DNA from: Myxococcales bacterium
Lineage (GTDB): Bacteria > Myxococcota_A > Polyangia > Polyangiales > Polyangiaceae
Assembly (NCBI GenBank): GCA_013297655.1
Contig: JAAFHV010000055.1
Span: 608 to 41,016 of the forward strand
DNA: 40,409 bases
Direction of reading: 5' to 3'
This document shows positions 1-8,840 of the stretch, piece by piece. The notes below the pieces were generated by a model that did no database searches, was not told the DNA's origin, and saw nothing but the letters and a program-made list of their open reading frames with translations. Numbering within the stretch: the first letter of the stretch is position 1; each line of letters begins with the position of its first letter. Made by a program: the position numbers and the translations under genes.

Positions 1-759
1 GTCGTCGCGGTGCTGCCGAGCGATCATCACATCGAGGACGAGCCCGCGTTCCGCGAGGTGCTCGCGAAGGCCTACGCCACCGCGCGGAGCGGCCCGTGCA
101 CCACCATCGGCATCGTTCCCACCCGCGCCGAGACCGGCTTCGGGTACATCGAGGTCGGCGCGAGCCGCGGCCCGAACGCGAACAACGTGGTGCGCTTCGT
201 GGAGAAGCCCTCCCGCGAAGTGGCCGAGGGCTACGTCGCCGGCAAGAAACACCTGTGGAACGCGGGCATGTTCTTCTACCGGGTCGACGTGATGACGTCC
301 CTCGTCGGTGAGCATCTGCCCGCGATGGCGGAGGCCACCCAGCGCATGGTGGAGCGCGTCGCGAAGGGCGACAGCGGCGCCATCGCGGAGATCTTCCCCA
401 CCCTCGAGAGCATCTCCATCGACCACGGCGTCATGGAGAAGGCGAAGGAGCTCGCGGTCGTCCCCGGTAGCTTCGGCTGGAACGACGTCGGCAGTTGGCA
501 GAGCGCGTGGGAGCTCGCCGCAAAGGACGACAACGGCAACGCCCTCCCCGAGGGTGCCTTCACGAAAGATGCAGAGCGCAACTACTTCGCGAGCCTCGTC
601 TCGTCCGGAGCGAAGAAGCACGTCGCGTTCGTCGGCGTGTCGGACCTCGTCGTCGTCGAGACCGACGACGCCGTCCTCGTGCTCCCCCGTGATCGCGCGC
701 AAGACGTGAAGCTGGTGGTAGAGGCCTTGAAAGCCGCCGGAAAACGCGAGCTTTTGTAG
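1..759 (+). CDS. manC: Mannose-1-phosphate guanylyltransferase, C-terminal part (5' truncated by window)
   Basis: The reading frame is open from the first base, so the start lies upstream of the window. About 250 C-terminal residues are present; the family is usually 350-360 residues for the stand-alone enzyme, so roughly the first 100, with the nucleotide-binding loop, are missing. Motifs seen in order are TGFGYIEVG, FVEKP (the NDP-sugar pyrophosphorylase catalytic strand), WNAGMFFY, SIDHGVMEKA and WNDVGSW, all typical of GDP-mannose pyrophosphorylase. The enzyme makes GDP-mannose from GTP and mannose-1-phosphate in the cytoplasm for polysaccharide or glycoconjugate synthesis. It ends right after the nucleotidyltransferase domain, with no fused phosphomannose isomerase domain. 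The phosphohexomutase at 27446 is far away, so no operon link is visible. Confidence 0.9.
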   Translation, partial: VVAVLPSDHHIEDEPAFREVLAKAYATARSGPCTTIGIVPTRAETGFGYIEVGASRGPNANNVVRFVEKPSREVAEGYVAGKKHLWNAGMFFYRVDVMTSLVGEHLPAMAEATQRMVERVAKGDSGAIAEIFPTLESISIDHGVMEKAKELAVVPGSFGWNDVGSWQSAWELAAKDDNGNALPEGAFTKDAERNYFASLVSSGAKKHVAFVGVSDLVVVETDDAVLVLPRDRAQDVKLVVEALKAAGKRELL

Positions 760-962
760 CTCCGCGGCCGCTTCGGCGGAACGATGTGGGAGAGGCATCT
801 TCCGTCGAGCCGGCTCTCGCCGTCGTGGCCTGACGATGTCCCTGTTACGTGCCCACTTCGTGCTCGATGGCCCCCCTTGCTCGGCGGCCCGCGATCGCGG
901 CTACCCGCGAAGGTGCCCTCGTTCGACGCAGGCACCTCCGTAGGCAGATAGAGATCCGCGAT

Positions 963-985
963 CATTATGATCGGTGCTCATAATG
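963..985. promoter_or_regulatory. Inverted repeat upstream of the DUF234 ATPase (candidate operator)
   Basis: Arms CATTATGA (963-970) and TCATAATG (978-985) form a perfect 8-bp inverted repeat with a 7-bp spacer, 21 bp before the ATPase start codon. The stretch is markedly AT-rich for this genome, and a TATACA at 994-999 lies between the repeat and the ATG. It could be an operator or simply part of an AT-rich promoter. There is no biochemical evidence. Confidence 0.35.
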
Positions 986-1005
986 TTCGTTGATATACAT
1001 CTTTC

Positions 1006-2331
1006 ATGGTGGACTTCGTCAATCGCAAGCTCGAGCTCTCGGAGCTCACCGCGCTCGCGGAGCGGGGCGGTCTCGTGGTGGTCTACGGGCGGCGCCGAGT
1101 CGGCAAATCGCGGCTGCTCACGCGTTGGCTCGCGGAGCGGGGCGGTCTCTACGCGCAGGCCATCGAAGGCTCGCCGGCGATGCAGATGGAGCAGCTCGGG
1201 CGCGATCTGCGCGAAGGGGCGGGCGCGCTTCGGCAGGGCCCCGAGCTCACGCCACGCACGTGGGTGGAGTTCTTCGAGCTGCTCCGGCTCGATGGGCACC
1301 CGATCGTGTGCATCGACGAGTTTCCGTACCTGGTGCTCGCCGATTCGACGCTTCCCAGCGTCGTGCAGCGATTCGTCGACCACCGCATGCCCAAGGGGAT
1401 GACGCTGATCCTCGCCGGGTCGAGCATGCGGATGATGCACGATACGTTCTTGAACCGCGGCGCGCCGCTCTTCGGCCGCGCCGCGAAGCTTCTCCCGATA
1501 CGGCCGATGAGCTACCTCGCTTTCGCGGAGTCGGTGGGGAACGCGGCGGCTCTACGCGGCACCTTCGAGAAGTTCTCGCTGGTGGGCGGCGTCCCCCGGT
1601 ACTGGGAGTTCGTGCGCCCGCGCGCCTCGGCGGTGGAGCTTTCGGAGAGCCTCTTCTTCGGATTCGCGCCGTACTTCGGCGAGGAGCCCGCGCGCCTCCT
1701 GAAGGACGAGGGAATCCAGGGGCAGAACCCGCTCTCGGTGCTCGAGGCCGTGGGGCGCGGTGCGACCAAACCCTCGGAGATCGCCGCCCGTCTCGGCACC
1801 GCCCAGAGCAACCTCACCCGCATCTTCGATGCCTTGGTGGACGCCGCGCTGCTCGCCCGTGAGATCCCCTTCGGGGAGAGCTCGCGCACCACCAAGCGCG
1901 TCCTCTATTGCATCGCCGACCCCGCGCTGCGCTTCCATTTCCATGTATACTCCCCGCACCGTACGCGCTGGCAACACTACGCGGCGGAGGAAAAAGCACG
2001 CCTGGTCGCGACCCACGTCGGGCCCGTCTTCGAGGCCTGGTACCGCGCCGCACACCCCGGCAGCGGCCGCTACTGGGAGGGCGAGCGCGAATTCGACGTC
2101 GTTCGCCTCGAGACCTCACGCGGCAAAACGCGGCCCGTCGTGAGCGAGCTAAAATGGGGTGAGGTCACCAAGGCCGAACGCGTCCGTCTCGAAGAGCGCA
2201 TCGCGCTGGCCTGGACCGCCACCACTCCCGGCAAGAAGTACGGGCCCTGCGAGGTCGAGATCGTGGACTCGTCGCTGCTCAAAGACGCGCCACGAATGAA
2301 ACGCCTCTGCGCTGCGCAAGAGCGGGGATAG
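1006..2331 (+). CDS. AAA ATPase of the archaeal-ATPase/DUF234 family
   Basis: A 441-residue STAND-like P-loop ATPase. The Walker A GRRRVGKS is at residues 28-35 and the Walker B IVCIDEF at about 100-106, followed by a sensor strand LILAGSS. A winged-helix-like segment (PSEIAARLGTAQSNLTRIFDALV) sits at about 250-280. The C-terminus carries the DUF234 module, where FDVV followed by SELKWG resembles a PD-(D/E)xK nuclease core. Family members are common in accessory regions and in archaea; their function is poorly defined, with DNA-linked stress or defence roles proposed. The ATG at 1006 is the first in-frame start after an AT-rich promoter-like stretch; no clear ribosome-binding site is visible, so the message may be leaderless. 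It is a single-gene unit, next to the AbiE pair. Confidence 0.85.
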   Translation: MVDFVNRKLELSELTALAERGGLVVVYGRRRVGKSRLLTRWLAERGGLYAQAIEGSPAMQMEQLGRDLREGAGALRQGPELTPRTWVEFFELLRLDGHPIVCIDEFPYLVLADSTLPSVVQRFVDHRMPKGMTLILAGSSMRMMHDTFLNRGAPLFGRAAKLLPIRPMSYLAFAESVGNAAALRGTFEKFSLVGGVPRYWEFVRPRASAVELSESLFFGFAPYFGEEPARLLKDEGIQGQNPLSVLEAVGRGATKPSEIAARLGTAQSNLTRIFDALVDAALLAREIPFGESSRTTKRVLYCIADPALRFHFHVYSPHRTRWQHYAAEEKARLVATHVGPVFEAWYRAAHPGSGRYWEGEREFDVVRLETSRGKTRPVVSELKWGEVTKAERVRLEERIALAWTATTPGKKYGPCEVEIVDSSLLKDAPRMKRLCAAQERG

Positions 2332-2469
2332 CCCAACCCAGAAGGCACAAGCGGGGAGGGTTTCGGTGCGCCCAGTCCTGTCCTTTTCCGGCGCCCGAGC
2401 CGGGTGAACGTCGTCCAGCGACGAGGCCGATGGATCGCACTGCCTAACCCGTCGCTCGCACCAAGCACG

Positions 2470-2528
2470 CCCACGGTTCGTAAACGTCGCCGGTTTGCAT
2501 AAAACGGAACCGTGGGTTACGTTTTGTG
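2470..2528. promoter_or_regulatory. Operator-like palindrome array before abiEi
   Basis: Bases 2498-2528 form a near-perfect palindrome: arms CATAAAACGGAACC and GGTTACGTTTTGTG around a central GTG, with 12 of 14 positions paired (mismatches at 2500/2526 and 2507/2519). A third half-site, CCCACGGTT at 2470-2478, is the exact reverse complement of AACCGTGGG at 2508-2516. AbiEi antitoxins of characterised AbiE systems are known to repress their own promoter by binding inverted repeats, so this is a strong candidate autoregulatory site. The GTG at 2512 sits in the palindrome loop, which makes the GTG at 2530, just after it, an attractive alternative start. Confidence 0.6.
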
Positions 2529-3114
2529 TGTGCCACAATCGAAGTCCAGCAAGCCCGACTGGGATCGGCTGTTCGAGATCGCCGCCGCGCAGTCGGGGTA
2601 CGTCACGACGCAACAGGCTGCCGAGGCTGGTTACTCTACCCATCTGCTTCGGAAGCACATCCACGCCGGCCGCGTGGCGCGGCGTCGGCGGGGCATCTAC
2701 CGGCTCGTGCATTTCCCGGCTGGGGAGCACGAGGAGCTGGTCACTGCGTGGCTGTGGTCCGAGCAGGCGAGCGTCATCTCGCACCAGACGGCGCTGTCAC
2801 TGCACGGACTCTCCGACGCGCTGCCGGCGCAGGTTCACCTTACGCTTCCGGCTGCGTGGACGAAGCGGCGCTTTCGTGTGCCGCGCGACGTGGTGCTTCA
2901 CTACTCCGACATAGCACCCGAGGACCGCGCTTGGTCCTCGGCTGTCCCGACCACGAACCCGCGCCGCACGCTAAACGACTGCGCGCGCGAGGGACTCTCG
3001 CCCGATTTGCTTCGACAAGCGGCGCAACAGGCACTTCGCCGCGGCCTCGTCACGACGCCGGAGCTCCGTGAGGTCGAAGAAGCGCTCGACCCGTTCGGAG
3101 GGATCGTCGCATGA
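2512..3114 (+). CDS. abiEi: Type IV toxin-antitoxin AbiEi family antitoxin (transcriptional regulator)
   Basis: A 200-residue protein with the AbiEi N-terminal winged helix: a segment like GYVTTQQAAEAGYSTHLLRK (about 30-50) followed by the basic wing HIHAGRVARRRRGIYRL. The C-terminal domain contains SHQTALSLHGL and the late NPRRTLNDCAREGL segment usual for these antitoxins. Its role is to neutralise the co-encoded nucleotidyltransferase toxin and to repress the operon. It overlaps the toxin gene by 4 bases (ATGA), so the two are translationally coupled. Start uncertain: GTG 2512 lies inside the palindrome; TTG 2524 or GTG 2530 would shorten the protein by 4 or 6 residues without touching the domain. 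Confidence 0.85.
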   Translation: MGYVLCVPQSKSSKPDWDRLFEIAAAQSGYVTTQQAAEAGYSTHLLRKHIHAGRVARRRRGIYRLVHFPAGEHEELVTAWLWSEQASVISHQTALSLHGLSDALPAQVHLTLPAAWTKRRFRVPRDVVLHYSDIAPEDRAWSSAVPTTNPRRTLNDCAREGLSPDLLRQAAQQALRRGLVTTPELREVEEALDPFGGIVA

Positions 3115-4013
3115 CGATTCGCACGTACTCGTCGCCCGAGGCCTTCAAGCAGGCCCTCGAACAGCGCTTGCGCACATCCACCAATTCTGGCGCCGAGTTT
3201 GCCCGCAAGCGGCAACTGCTGGTGTTCGATCGTTTCCTGGCTCGCGTCGTCGCTGTGCTCGGTGATTCGGCGACGCTCAAAGGCGGGCTCGTCCTCGAGC
3301 TGCGAATCGACCGAGCTCGCACCACGAACGACATCGATCTGCGAATGATCGGCTCGCCCGACGACATGCTCGCGCGCCTTCAGGAGGCGGGACGTCGCGA
3401 GCTTGGCGACTTCTTCACGTTCGAGGTCCGCCCCGACGAGGACCACCCCGAGATTCAGAACGACGGCGTCCAGTACGACGGGCTTCGCTTCCGCGCCGAG
3501 TGCAAGCTCGCTGGCAAAGTCTACGGCCAGCGCTTTGGCGTCGACGTCGCGTTCGGCGACCCGATCCTCGGCGAGCCGGAGAGCGTGGTGGCGGACGACG
3601 TCCTCGCCTTCGCCGGCATCGCGCCACCGACGCTGCGCCTCTACCCGATCGAGACGCACCTCGCCGAGAAGCTGCACGCATACACGATGCCGCGGTCGCG
3701 CCCGAACTCGCGTGTGAAAGACCTCCCCGACATCGCGCTGCTCGCGACGGCGCAGTCCATCGAAGCGACGCGTCTGCGGATGGCTCTCGAGCAGACCTTC
3801 ACGTTCCGCAAGACGCACGCGCTGCCGGCGAAGGTGCCGGCGCCGCTCGCGGCGTGGACGGCGCCCTACGCAGCGATGGCTCGCGAAGACCAGCTCGCGT
3901 GGCGCTCTCTCGACGAGGTGACGCGGGCGGCCCAGACCTTCCTCGACCCTGCGCTCGCAGGACCCCTCGTTGCCACGTGGGAGCCCGAGACCTGGAGTTG
4001 GCGACTTCCGTGA
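3111..4013 (+). CDS. abiEii: Nucleotidyltransferase AbiEii/AbiGii-type toxin
   Basis: A 300-residue protein with the full motif set of the AbiEii/MenA-like nucleotidyltransferase fold. KGG is at 57-59, followed by ARTTNDIDLR with the metal-binding D74 and D76. VDVAF (D145) is the third acidic strand, and ETHLAEKLHA (K187) and RVKDLPDIALL (201-211) are the conserved helical motifs. Characterised relatives transfer nucleotides to RNA targets such as tRNA and cause abortive infection or growth arrest; the target here is unknown. It starts with the ATG of the ATGA overlap with abiEi. All catalytic residues I can recognise are intact, so the system looks functional. Confidence 0.87.
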   Translation: MTIRTYSSPEAFKQALEQRLRTSTNSGAEFARKRQLLVFDRFLARVVAVLGDSATLKGGLVLELRIDRARTTNDIDLRMIGSPDDMLARLQEAGRRELGDFFTFEVRPDEDHPEIQNDGVQYDGLRFRAECKLAGKVYGQRFGVDVAFGDPILGEPESVVADDVLAFAGIAPPTLRLYPIETHLAEKLHAYTMPRSRPNSRVKDLPDIALLATAQSIEATRLRMALEQTFTFRKTHALPAKVPAPLAAWTAPYAAMAREDQLAWRSLDEVTRAAQTFLDPALAGPLVATWEPETWSWRLP

Positions 4014-4043
4014 CCTTGTGATCACGCCGAAACGAGGTCGGCG

Positions 4044-4160
4044 GATCGTCGAGCCTCGACCGTATTTGGAGCCTACGTCGCACTCTCGCGTCGGCGGACA
4101 CCAGGTCGTCGGTCTTGCGTGGTTCGGTGGATACCAAGTCTTGACGGTTGCTCGACGATC
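4044..4160. repeat. 117-bp segment bounded by 11-bp perfect inverted repeats
   Basis: GATCGTCGAGC at 4044-4054 is the exact reverse complement of GCTCGACGATC at 4150-4160. Both ends are flanked on the outside by GCG (4041-4043 and 4161-4163), which could be a 3-bp target duplication or chance in GC-rich DNA. The interior has no gene and contains a degenerate direct repeat (GGACACCAGGTC at 4096, GGATACCAAGTC at 4129). It might be a small mobile-element relic or an operator/terminator region between the toxin gene and the next gene. Confidence 0.3.
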
Positions 4161-4295
4161 GCGCGGTTTCGCGCTCTTTTTTCCGAGGTTCCGTCGGTTG
4201 CTCCATCCCAACGCTTCTGTGTTGCAAGAGCATCGCAGATACAAAAAAAGCTAACGCTTGCGGTTCGCGCGGCCGTGAGGAAAAACGGGCGGACC

Positions 4296-4568
4296 ATGGC
4301 AAAGAACGGAAAGAAGTCGGCCCTCCAGAAGGCTGCGTCGAAGAAGCTCGCCGGCATCGGCCCCGCGGCGCCGAGCGCCGAGCAAGTCGCTCACATGATG
4401 CTTCACGCCGAGGAGCGTGGAGAGGTGAGCCGCGTCCGCCTCGAGGACGGCTCGTGGGGCTGGGCGCGCGCGCGCCAAGACGGCAAGACCGAGGTCATGC
4501 GCCCCACCCCCGAGATGCTCGAGTACCTCTCGCGTTGGGAAGCCGGCGCCGCGCACCCCACGCACTGA
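4296..4568 (+). CDS. Small protein of unknown function (90 aa)
   Basis: A 90-residue protein starting MAKNGKKS with a basic N-terminal third (KKSALQKAASKKL) and an acidic/mixed C-terminal part containing a WGWARARQDGKTEVM strand-like segment. It has no signal peptide or membrane segment, so it should be cytoplasmic. GAGG at 4277-4280 is the nearest ribosome-binding-site-like sequence, 15 bases before the ATG, so translation initiation is not strongly defined. I do not recognise the family. The codon use fits the host, the ATG is well placed after an A-rich stretch, and a strong hairpin follows the stop, which together support a real gene. Confidence 0.6.
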   Translation: MAKNGKKSALQKAASKKLAGIGPAAPSAEQVAHMMLHAEERGEVSRVRLEDGSWGWARARQDGKTEVMRPTPEMLEYLSRWEAGAAHPTH

Positions 4569-4589
4569 TCACGACTCGTTCTCACGCTT

Positions 4590-4655
4590 CCGCGCGAAAC
4601 GAGCTCTCGGTCCTCTTCGGAGGCAGCCGGAGCGTCTCGCGCGGTTCGAGTTTTG
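4590..4655 (+). terminator. Putative hairpin terminator after the 90-aa gene
   Basis: CCGCGCGA (4590-4597) pairs with TCGCGCGG (4637-4644). Nested inside is CCTC-TTCG-GAGG (4612-4623), a UUCG tetraloop closed by C-G, one of the most stable RNA hairpins. A short GTTTTG follows at about 4650. The T-tract is weak, so this may be an imperfect intrinsic terminator or only an RNA-stabilising structure. Confidence 0.35.
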
Positions 4656-4712
4656 TCGGCCCGCTCGTGCCGCGTTCGGTGCTCTAGGTGCGCCAAAAAC
4701 GCGGGTGCTTCT

Positions 4713-6878
4713 TCAGGGTTTCCACTTCGCGGTCGCGCGCTTCTTGGCGGCGGGGGACCGCGCGAGCGGCTTCTTGGTGTCGGCGGCGGCGGCCGGCTTC
4801 TTTCGCGTGCGCGACTTGGGTGAATACGGCTCGTACCCGCCCTCGAGGGAGGCCTGCGTGATCTCGGACCCGAGGGCGGCCTCGAGCCTCTTCAGGTCGT
4901 CGCGGAGTCGAGCGGCCTTCTCGAAATCGAGCGCCTCGGCGGCGGCGAACATCTCGGCGCGGAGGGCGCGGAGGGTCTCCGTGGGGTCGGCCGAGGTGTC
5001 GTCCGCTTTGCCCTTCTTGCTGCCGTCGGCGCGAAACTTGGGCACCTCGACATAGTCGATCGTGCCGGCGGCCGGGTTCATGTTCATGATCGCGCGAACG
5101 ACGGTCTGCGGCGTGATGCCGTGCTTCTCGTTGTAAGCCGCCTGGATGACGCGCCTTCGGTTCGTCTCGTCCATGGCTTGTTTCATCGCCTTGGTGATCG
5201 AGTCGCCGTACATGATCACGCGCCCATTCGCGTTTCGGGCGGCGCGGCCGATGGTCTGAATGAGCGAACGCGGGCTGCGGAGGAAGCCCTCTTTGTCGGC
5301 GTCGAAGATGGCGACGAGCGACACCTCGGGCAAGTCGAGCCCCTCGCGGAGCAAGTTGATGCCGACGAGCACGTCGAACTCGCCGAGCCGCAAATCGCGC
5401 AAAATATCCATGCGCTCGAGGGTGTCGATGTCGGAATGGAGATACCGAATGCGAACCCCGAGCTCGCGGTAATAGTCGGTCAGGTCCTCCGCCATGCGCT
5501 TCGTGAGAGTGGTGCAGAGCACACGCTCGTTGCGCTCGGCGCGGAGGCGAATCTCGGTCAAGAGGTCGTCTACCTGCCCCGCGACGGGGCGCACCTCGAT
5601 CACCGGATCGAGGAGGCCGGTCGGCCGGATGAGCTGCTCGACGAACACGCCTTCGGCCTTATCGAGCTCGTAGTCGCCGGGCGTCGCCGACACGTAAATG
5701 GCCTGCTTGATGTGGGCCTCGAACTCGTCGAACTTCAGGGGGCGGTTGTCGAGCGCGCTCGGCATCCGGAAGCCGTACTCGACGAGCGTCTCTTTGCGCG
5801 CGCGGTCGCCCTTGTACATCGCGCCCACCTGCGGGACCGTCTGGTGCGACTCGTCGAGCACCATGAGGAAGTCGCCCGGGAAATAGTCAATCAGCGTGGG
5901 CGGCGGATCGCCGGGCTTTCGATTCGACAGGTGGCGCGAGTAGTTCTCGATGCCATTGCAGAAGCCCATCTGCTCCATCATCTCGATGTCGTACTGGGTG
6001 CGCTGCTCTAGCCGCTGTTTTTCGACGAATTTGCCGGCTTTGTCGAACACGTCGAGCTGCTCACGGAGCTCTTCCCGAATGCTCGATACGGCCTTTCGCA
6101 TTTGGTCTTGCGGAGTCACGTAGTGCGAGCCGGGGAAGATGGCATACCGCTGGAGCGAGCCGCGCACCTTGCCGCGGAGGGGATCTACCTCTTTGATCGC
6201 CTCGATGGTGTCGCCGAAGAACTCGATACGAATCGCGGTCTCGTGCTCGTAGGCGGGGAACACCTCCACCACGTCGCCGCGGACGCGGAACGTGCCGCGG
6301 TGGAAGTCGACGTCGTTTCGCTCGTATTGGATGTCGACGAGCATGCGCAGCAACGTGTCGCGGCGGAACTCTTCGCCCACCTTCAGGTCGATGAGGAGCC
6401 CGTGGTAGCTCTCGGCGCTGCCGATACCGTAGATGCAGCTCACGGAGGCGACGATGATCACGTCGCGGCGCGAGAGGAGCGCGTGGGTCGCCGCGTGGCG
6501 CATGCGATCGATCGCGTCGTTGATGATCGCGTCTTTGTCGATGTACGTGTCGCTCGTGGGGACGTACGCCTCGGGCTGGTAATAGTCGTAATAGGATACG
6601 AAATACTGGACCGCGTTCTCCGGGAAGAGCTCGCGCATCTCCCCGTAGAGCTGGGCGGCGAGCGTCTTGTTGGGCGCGAGGATGAGCGCCGGCCGCTGCG
6701 CCTTCGCGATCAAATTGGCGATCGTGAAGGTCTTACCGGAGCCCGTGATCCCGAGCAAAACCTGGTGCTTTTCCCCGCGCTCGAGCCCCGCGACGAGCTG
6801 GGCGAGGGCGGCAGGTTGGTCACCTCGCGGCTCGAACGACGTGACGAGCTTGAATGGCCTCTCCGACATGAAGCGCAC
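4713..6878 (-). CDS. uvrB: Excinuclease ABC subunit B
   Basis: UvrB, the damage-verification helicase of nucleotide excision repair, which takes DNA from UvrA and recruits UvrC. It shows Walker A GITGSGKT (about 43-50), the beta-hairpin region with [18 protein letters not shown], helicase motifs [28 protein letters not shown] and QTIGRAARN, and a C-terminal UVR (UvrC-interacting) domain around [20 protein letters not shown] Lys-rich tail of about 45 residues follows and makes it slightly longer than usual. Start: GTG 6878 has GGAGGA (6887-6892) 8 bases upstream and gives MRFMSERPF; the ATG at 6869 gives the textbook MSERPFKL start but with 17-base spacing. The gene stands alone. Confidence 0.96.
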   Translation of the reverse strand: MRFMSERPFKLVTSFEPRGDQPAALAQLVAGLERGEKHQVLLGITGSGKTFTIANLIAKAQRPALILAPNKTLAAQLYGEMRELFPENAVQYFVSYYDYYQPEAYVPTSDTYIDKDAIINDAIDRMRHAATHALLSRRDVIIVASVSCIYGIGSAESYHGLLIDLKVGEEFRRDTLLRMLVDIQYERNDVDFHRGTFRVRGDVVEVFPAYEHETAIRIEFFGDTIEAIKEVDPLRGKVRGSLQRYAIFPGSHYVTPQDQMRKAVSSIREELREQLDVFDKAGKFVEKQRLEQRTQYDIEMMEQMGFCNGIENYSRHLSNRKPGDPPPTLIDYFPGDFLMVLDESHQTVPQVGAMYKGDRARKETLVEYGFRMPSALDNRPLKFDEFEAHIKQAIYVSATPGDYELDKAEGVFVEQLIRPTGLLDPVIEVRPVAGQVDDLLTEIRLRAERNERVLCTTLTKRMAEDLTDYYRELGVRIRYLHSDIDTLERMDILRDLRLGEFDVLVGINLLREGLDLPEVSLVAIFDADKEGFLRSPRSLIQTIGRAARNANGRVIMYGDSITKAMKQAMDETNRRRVIQAAYNEKHGITPQTVVRAIMNMNPAAGTIDYVEVPKFRADGSKKGKADDTSADPTETLRALRAEMFAAAEALDFEKAARLRDDLKRLEAALGSEITQASLEGGYEPYSPKSRTRKKPAAAADTKKPLARSPAAKKRATAKWKP

Positions 6879-7029
6879 ATGGTCCGTCCTCCCGACGATT
6901 TCCGCAAGGCCTGCGGGCGCTTCCATGCCACCTGCGCGCGCCACCGAGTGGGGCGCGGCTGGCGCGGCGGGTGTGGCAACCGTGCACTCCCATCGAGAGC
7001 CCGCGTGCGCAGGCTGGCCTCGAGCCCGA

Positions 7030-8733
7030 TCAGTTCACCTTGGGGACCCGGCCGACGGAGTAGTCTACGTTGTTGCCCACCGAACGGGCGACGCCGTACG
7101 TCGGATACAAACACCCGTCGTCGAGCGTGATCGCGCGTACCGGGAGCGCGTCGCTCGTCGTGATGCGGCACGTCTCGTTCGCCGAAGCGGAGAGCCCGGC
7201 CTTTCGAATCGACACGAGCTCGGTCGCGCTGCGCATGTCCGGGAGGCTGCGCACCACGTAGATGCGATTGGCGTCCGCGGCGACGTCGACCACCCGAGTG
7301 GCGAGGATGTGGCTCGTCGCGCCTGATTGGATCCCCGGTTCGAGAAGAACGAGAGTGCTCCCATCGGTGCCGTTCGAGGCCGTGACGACGACGAGGCGCT
7401 CGTCGGGGGTGTAGGTCACGAGACGAGAGACTGCGGCGCCGGACGGCAGCGCCCCGGCGATCGTGGTCGTCGACTTTTCTTTCGGCGTCGCGGAGTGCGT
7501 GTCGGTCCCGGCGCCGTACACGAGGCTCGTCGTGGCGCCCTTGGTGGCGACCATCGGCACGATCGTCGGATTGTATGGAGTCTCCGTCCACGTCTCGAGG
7601 ACTGCCGCGCCGTCGAACGCGAACGCCGCCCCGAACCCGCCGCGCGTGTTGGTTATCCCGCCAAGGAGGCTCCCGTTGGTGGCCAGCGCCGTGATCGAGC
7701 CGCCCAAGGTCCCCATGAGCGACCACGCCCCGCCGTTGTACGTGTGCACCTCGTCGAGGCCGTCGCTCGTCCCGCCGGTGCGAAAGGCACCCACGAGCGC
7801 GTTCGCGCGGACCCCGATCGTCGAGTACGCGAGGAAGAGCGGGATCGCGAGGGCCGACGGCTTCGCTACGATCGCAGGGCCGCCGCTGTCGACCCCGAAA
7901 GTCCCTTCTTTGATCTCGGTCCCTTCGATCCACGCGGCGCGCCCGCTAGAGGCGACCACCTTGGGCATCGTGGTGGAAGATCCGATGAAGACGCGCGCTC
8001 CACCGAGGCACGTGAGGTTCGCCGCGGGGGCGCACAGGGGCATCCCGGCGTCGACCTTGACGCTTCCGTCGGAGGGCGGCTCGATCGTGGCGTCGATGCC
8101 CGCGTCCAGCGGCGGAGCGCCTCCGTCGGTCTCGGGAATGATCTCGTTGCCGCCGCTCTCGGTTTGGCTATTTTCGACCGGCTGCGTGCACAGGCGCGTC
8201 GCCGGGTTGCACGTGCGGCCCTCGGTGCAGATGACTCCCGCGCAGCGGCTCGAGAGGAAGACGTTCTGTTGCACCTCGGAGCCGTTCACGAACCGCACCT
8301 TGCGCCGCGCGACGACGCAGGTCGGCCCGCCGAGCACGCCGGTCGTCGGGTTCGCGCGGCCGTCCGGGCCGAGGTTGCACGCGGTCGCGGTGTCGCCCTC
8401 GGTGCCTACGATGGCGACGAGATCGTAGGTGACGTCGAACGGGGTCTCGCTCGTGGTGCTCGGGCGAAGGACGAGGCCATCCTTGTCGCCGATCGTCGCG
8501 CGCGGCCCCGGGGTGCACGTCTCCGCGTCTCGTGGGTCGCGGCTATCGAAGACCAAATCGCCGTTCGCCACCGCGAGCGCGAACATCACCTTGCGCTCGA
8601 GCTTGCTGTCTTCCCTGCAGCCGAAGTCGGTCGTGTAGTGTGCACGTATCGCGGTGGCCGTTTTGCAGGATGGAACCGCGACGACGACGACCACGGCAGC
8701 GCCGAGCGCGCCGAAAGGAAGAAGCTTACGCAC
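7030..8733 (-). CDS. Predicted lipoprotein of unknown function (567 aa)
   Basis: Starting at GTG 8733, the protein opens with RKLLPFG, a hydrophobic stretch and VPSC, an acceptable lipobox, so it is probably an outer-membrane or periplasmic lipoprotein. The first 200 residues contain a Cys-bearing segment ([20 protein letters not shown]), then a Pro/Asp/Gly linker with VDAG and DAGID repeats, typical of myxobacterial surface proteins. The last 330 residues form repeated beta-strand units with Thr/Ser/Gly-rich turns, suggestive of a beta-propeller, though I cannot name the family. An upstream in-frame start at 8814 would add 27 residues before the signal sequence and is unlikely. It is divergent from the oxidoreductase at 8841, with a 107-bp shared promoter gap. 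Confidence 0.72.
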   Translation of the reverse strand: MRKLLPFGALGAAVVVVVAVPSCKTATAIRAHYTTDFGCREDSKLERKVMFALAVANGDLVFDSRDPRDAETCTPGPRATIGDKDGLVLRPSTTSETPFDVTYDLVAIVGTEGDTATACNLGPDGRANPTTGVLGGPTCVVARRKVRFVNGSEVQQNVFLSSRCAGVICTEGRTCNPATRLCTQPVENSQTESGGNEIIPETDGGAPPLDAGIDATIEPPSDGSVKVDAGMPLCAPAANLTCLGGARVFIGSSTTMPKVVASSGRAAWIEGTEIKEGTFGVDSGGPAIVAKPSALAIPLFLAYSTIGVRANALVGAFRTGGTSDGLDEVHTYNGGAWSLMGTLGGSITALATNGSLLGGITNTRGGFGAAFAFDGAAVLETWTETPYNPTIVPMVATKGATTSLVYGAGTDTHSATPKEKSTTTIAGALPSGAAVSRLVTYTPDERLVVVTASNGTDGSTLVLLEPGIQSGATSHILATRVVDVAADANRIYVVRSLPDMRSATELVSIRKAGLSASANETCRITTSDALPVRAITLDDGCLYPTYGVARSVGNNVDYSVGRVPKVN

Positions 8734-8840
8734 ACCCCCATCGTACTTCGTATGGCGCGCGCGTCGAACGAATCCCGTGGTCTCTTTCGCGAATGTTTTC
8801 GTGCGTTCGGGCACGGAGCAATGGCAAATAGAAGTCTTCG

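Noticed and set aside
889-900. CCGCGATCGCGG perfect palindrome as an operator
   Set aside because: GCGATCGC-type palindromes are expected often by chance in such GC-rich DNA, and nothing around it supports a role.
5121-7130. Open frames on the plus strand opposite uvrB
   Set aside because: Product is Arg/Val/His-rich antisense of a well-conserved gene; no motifs or start signals.
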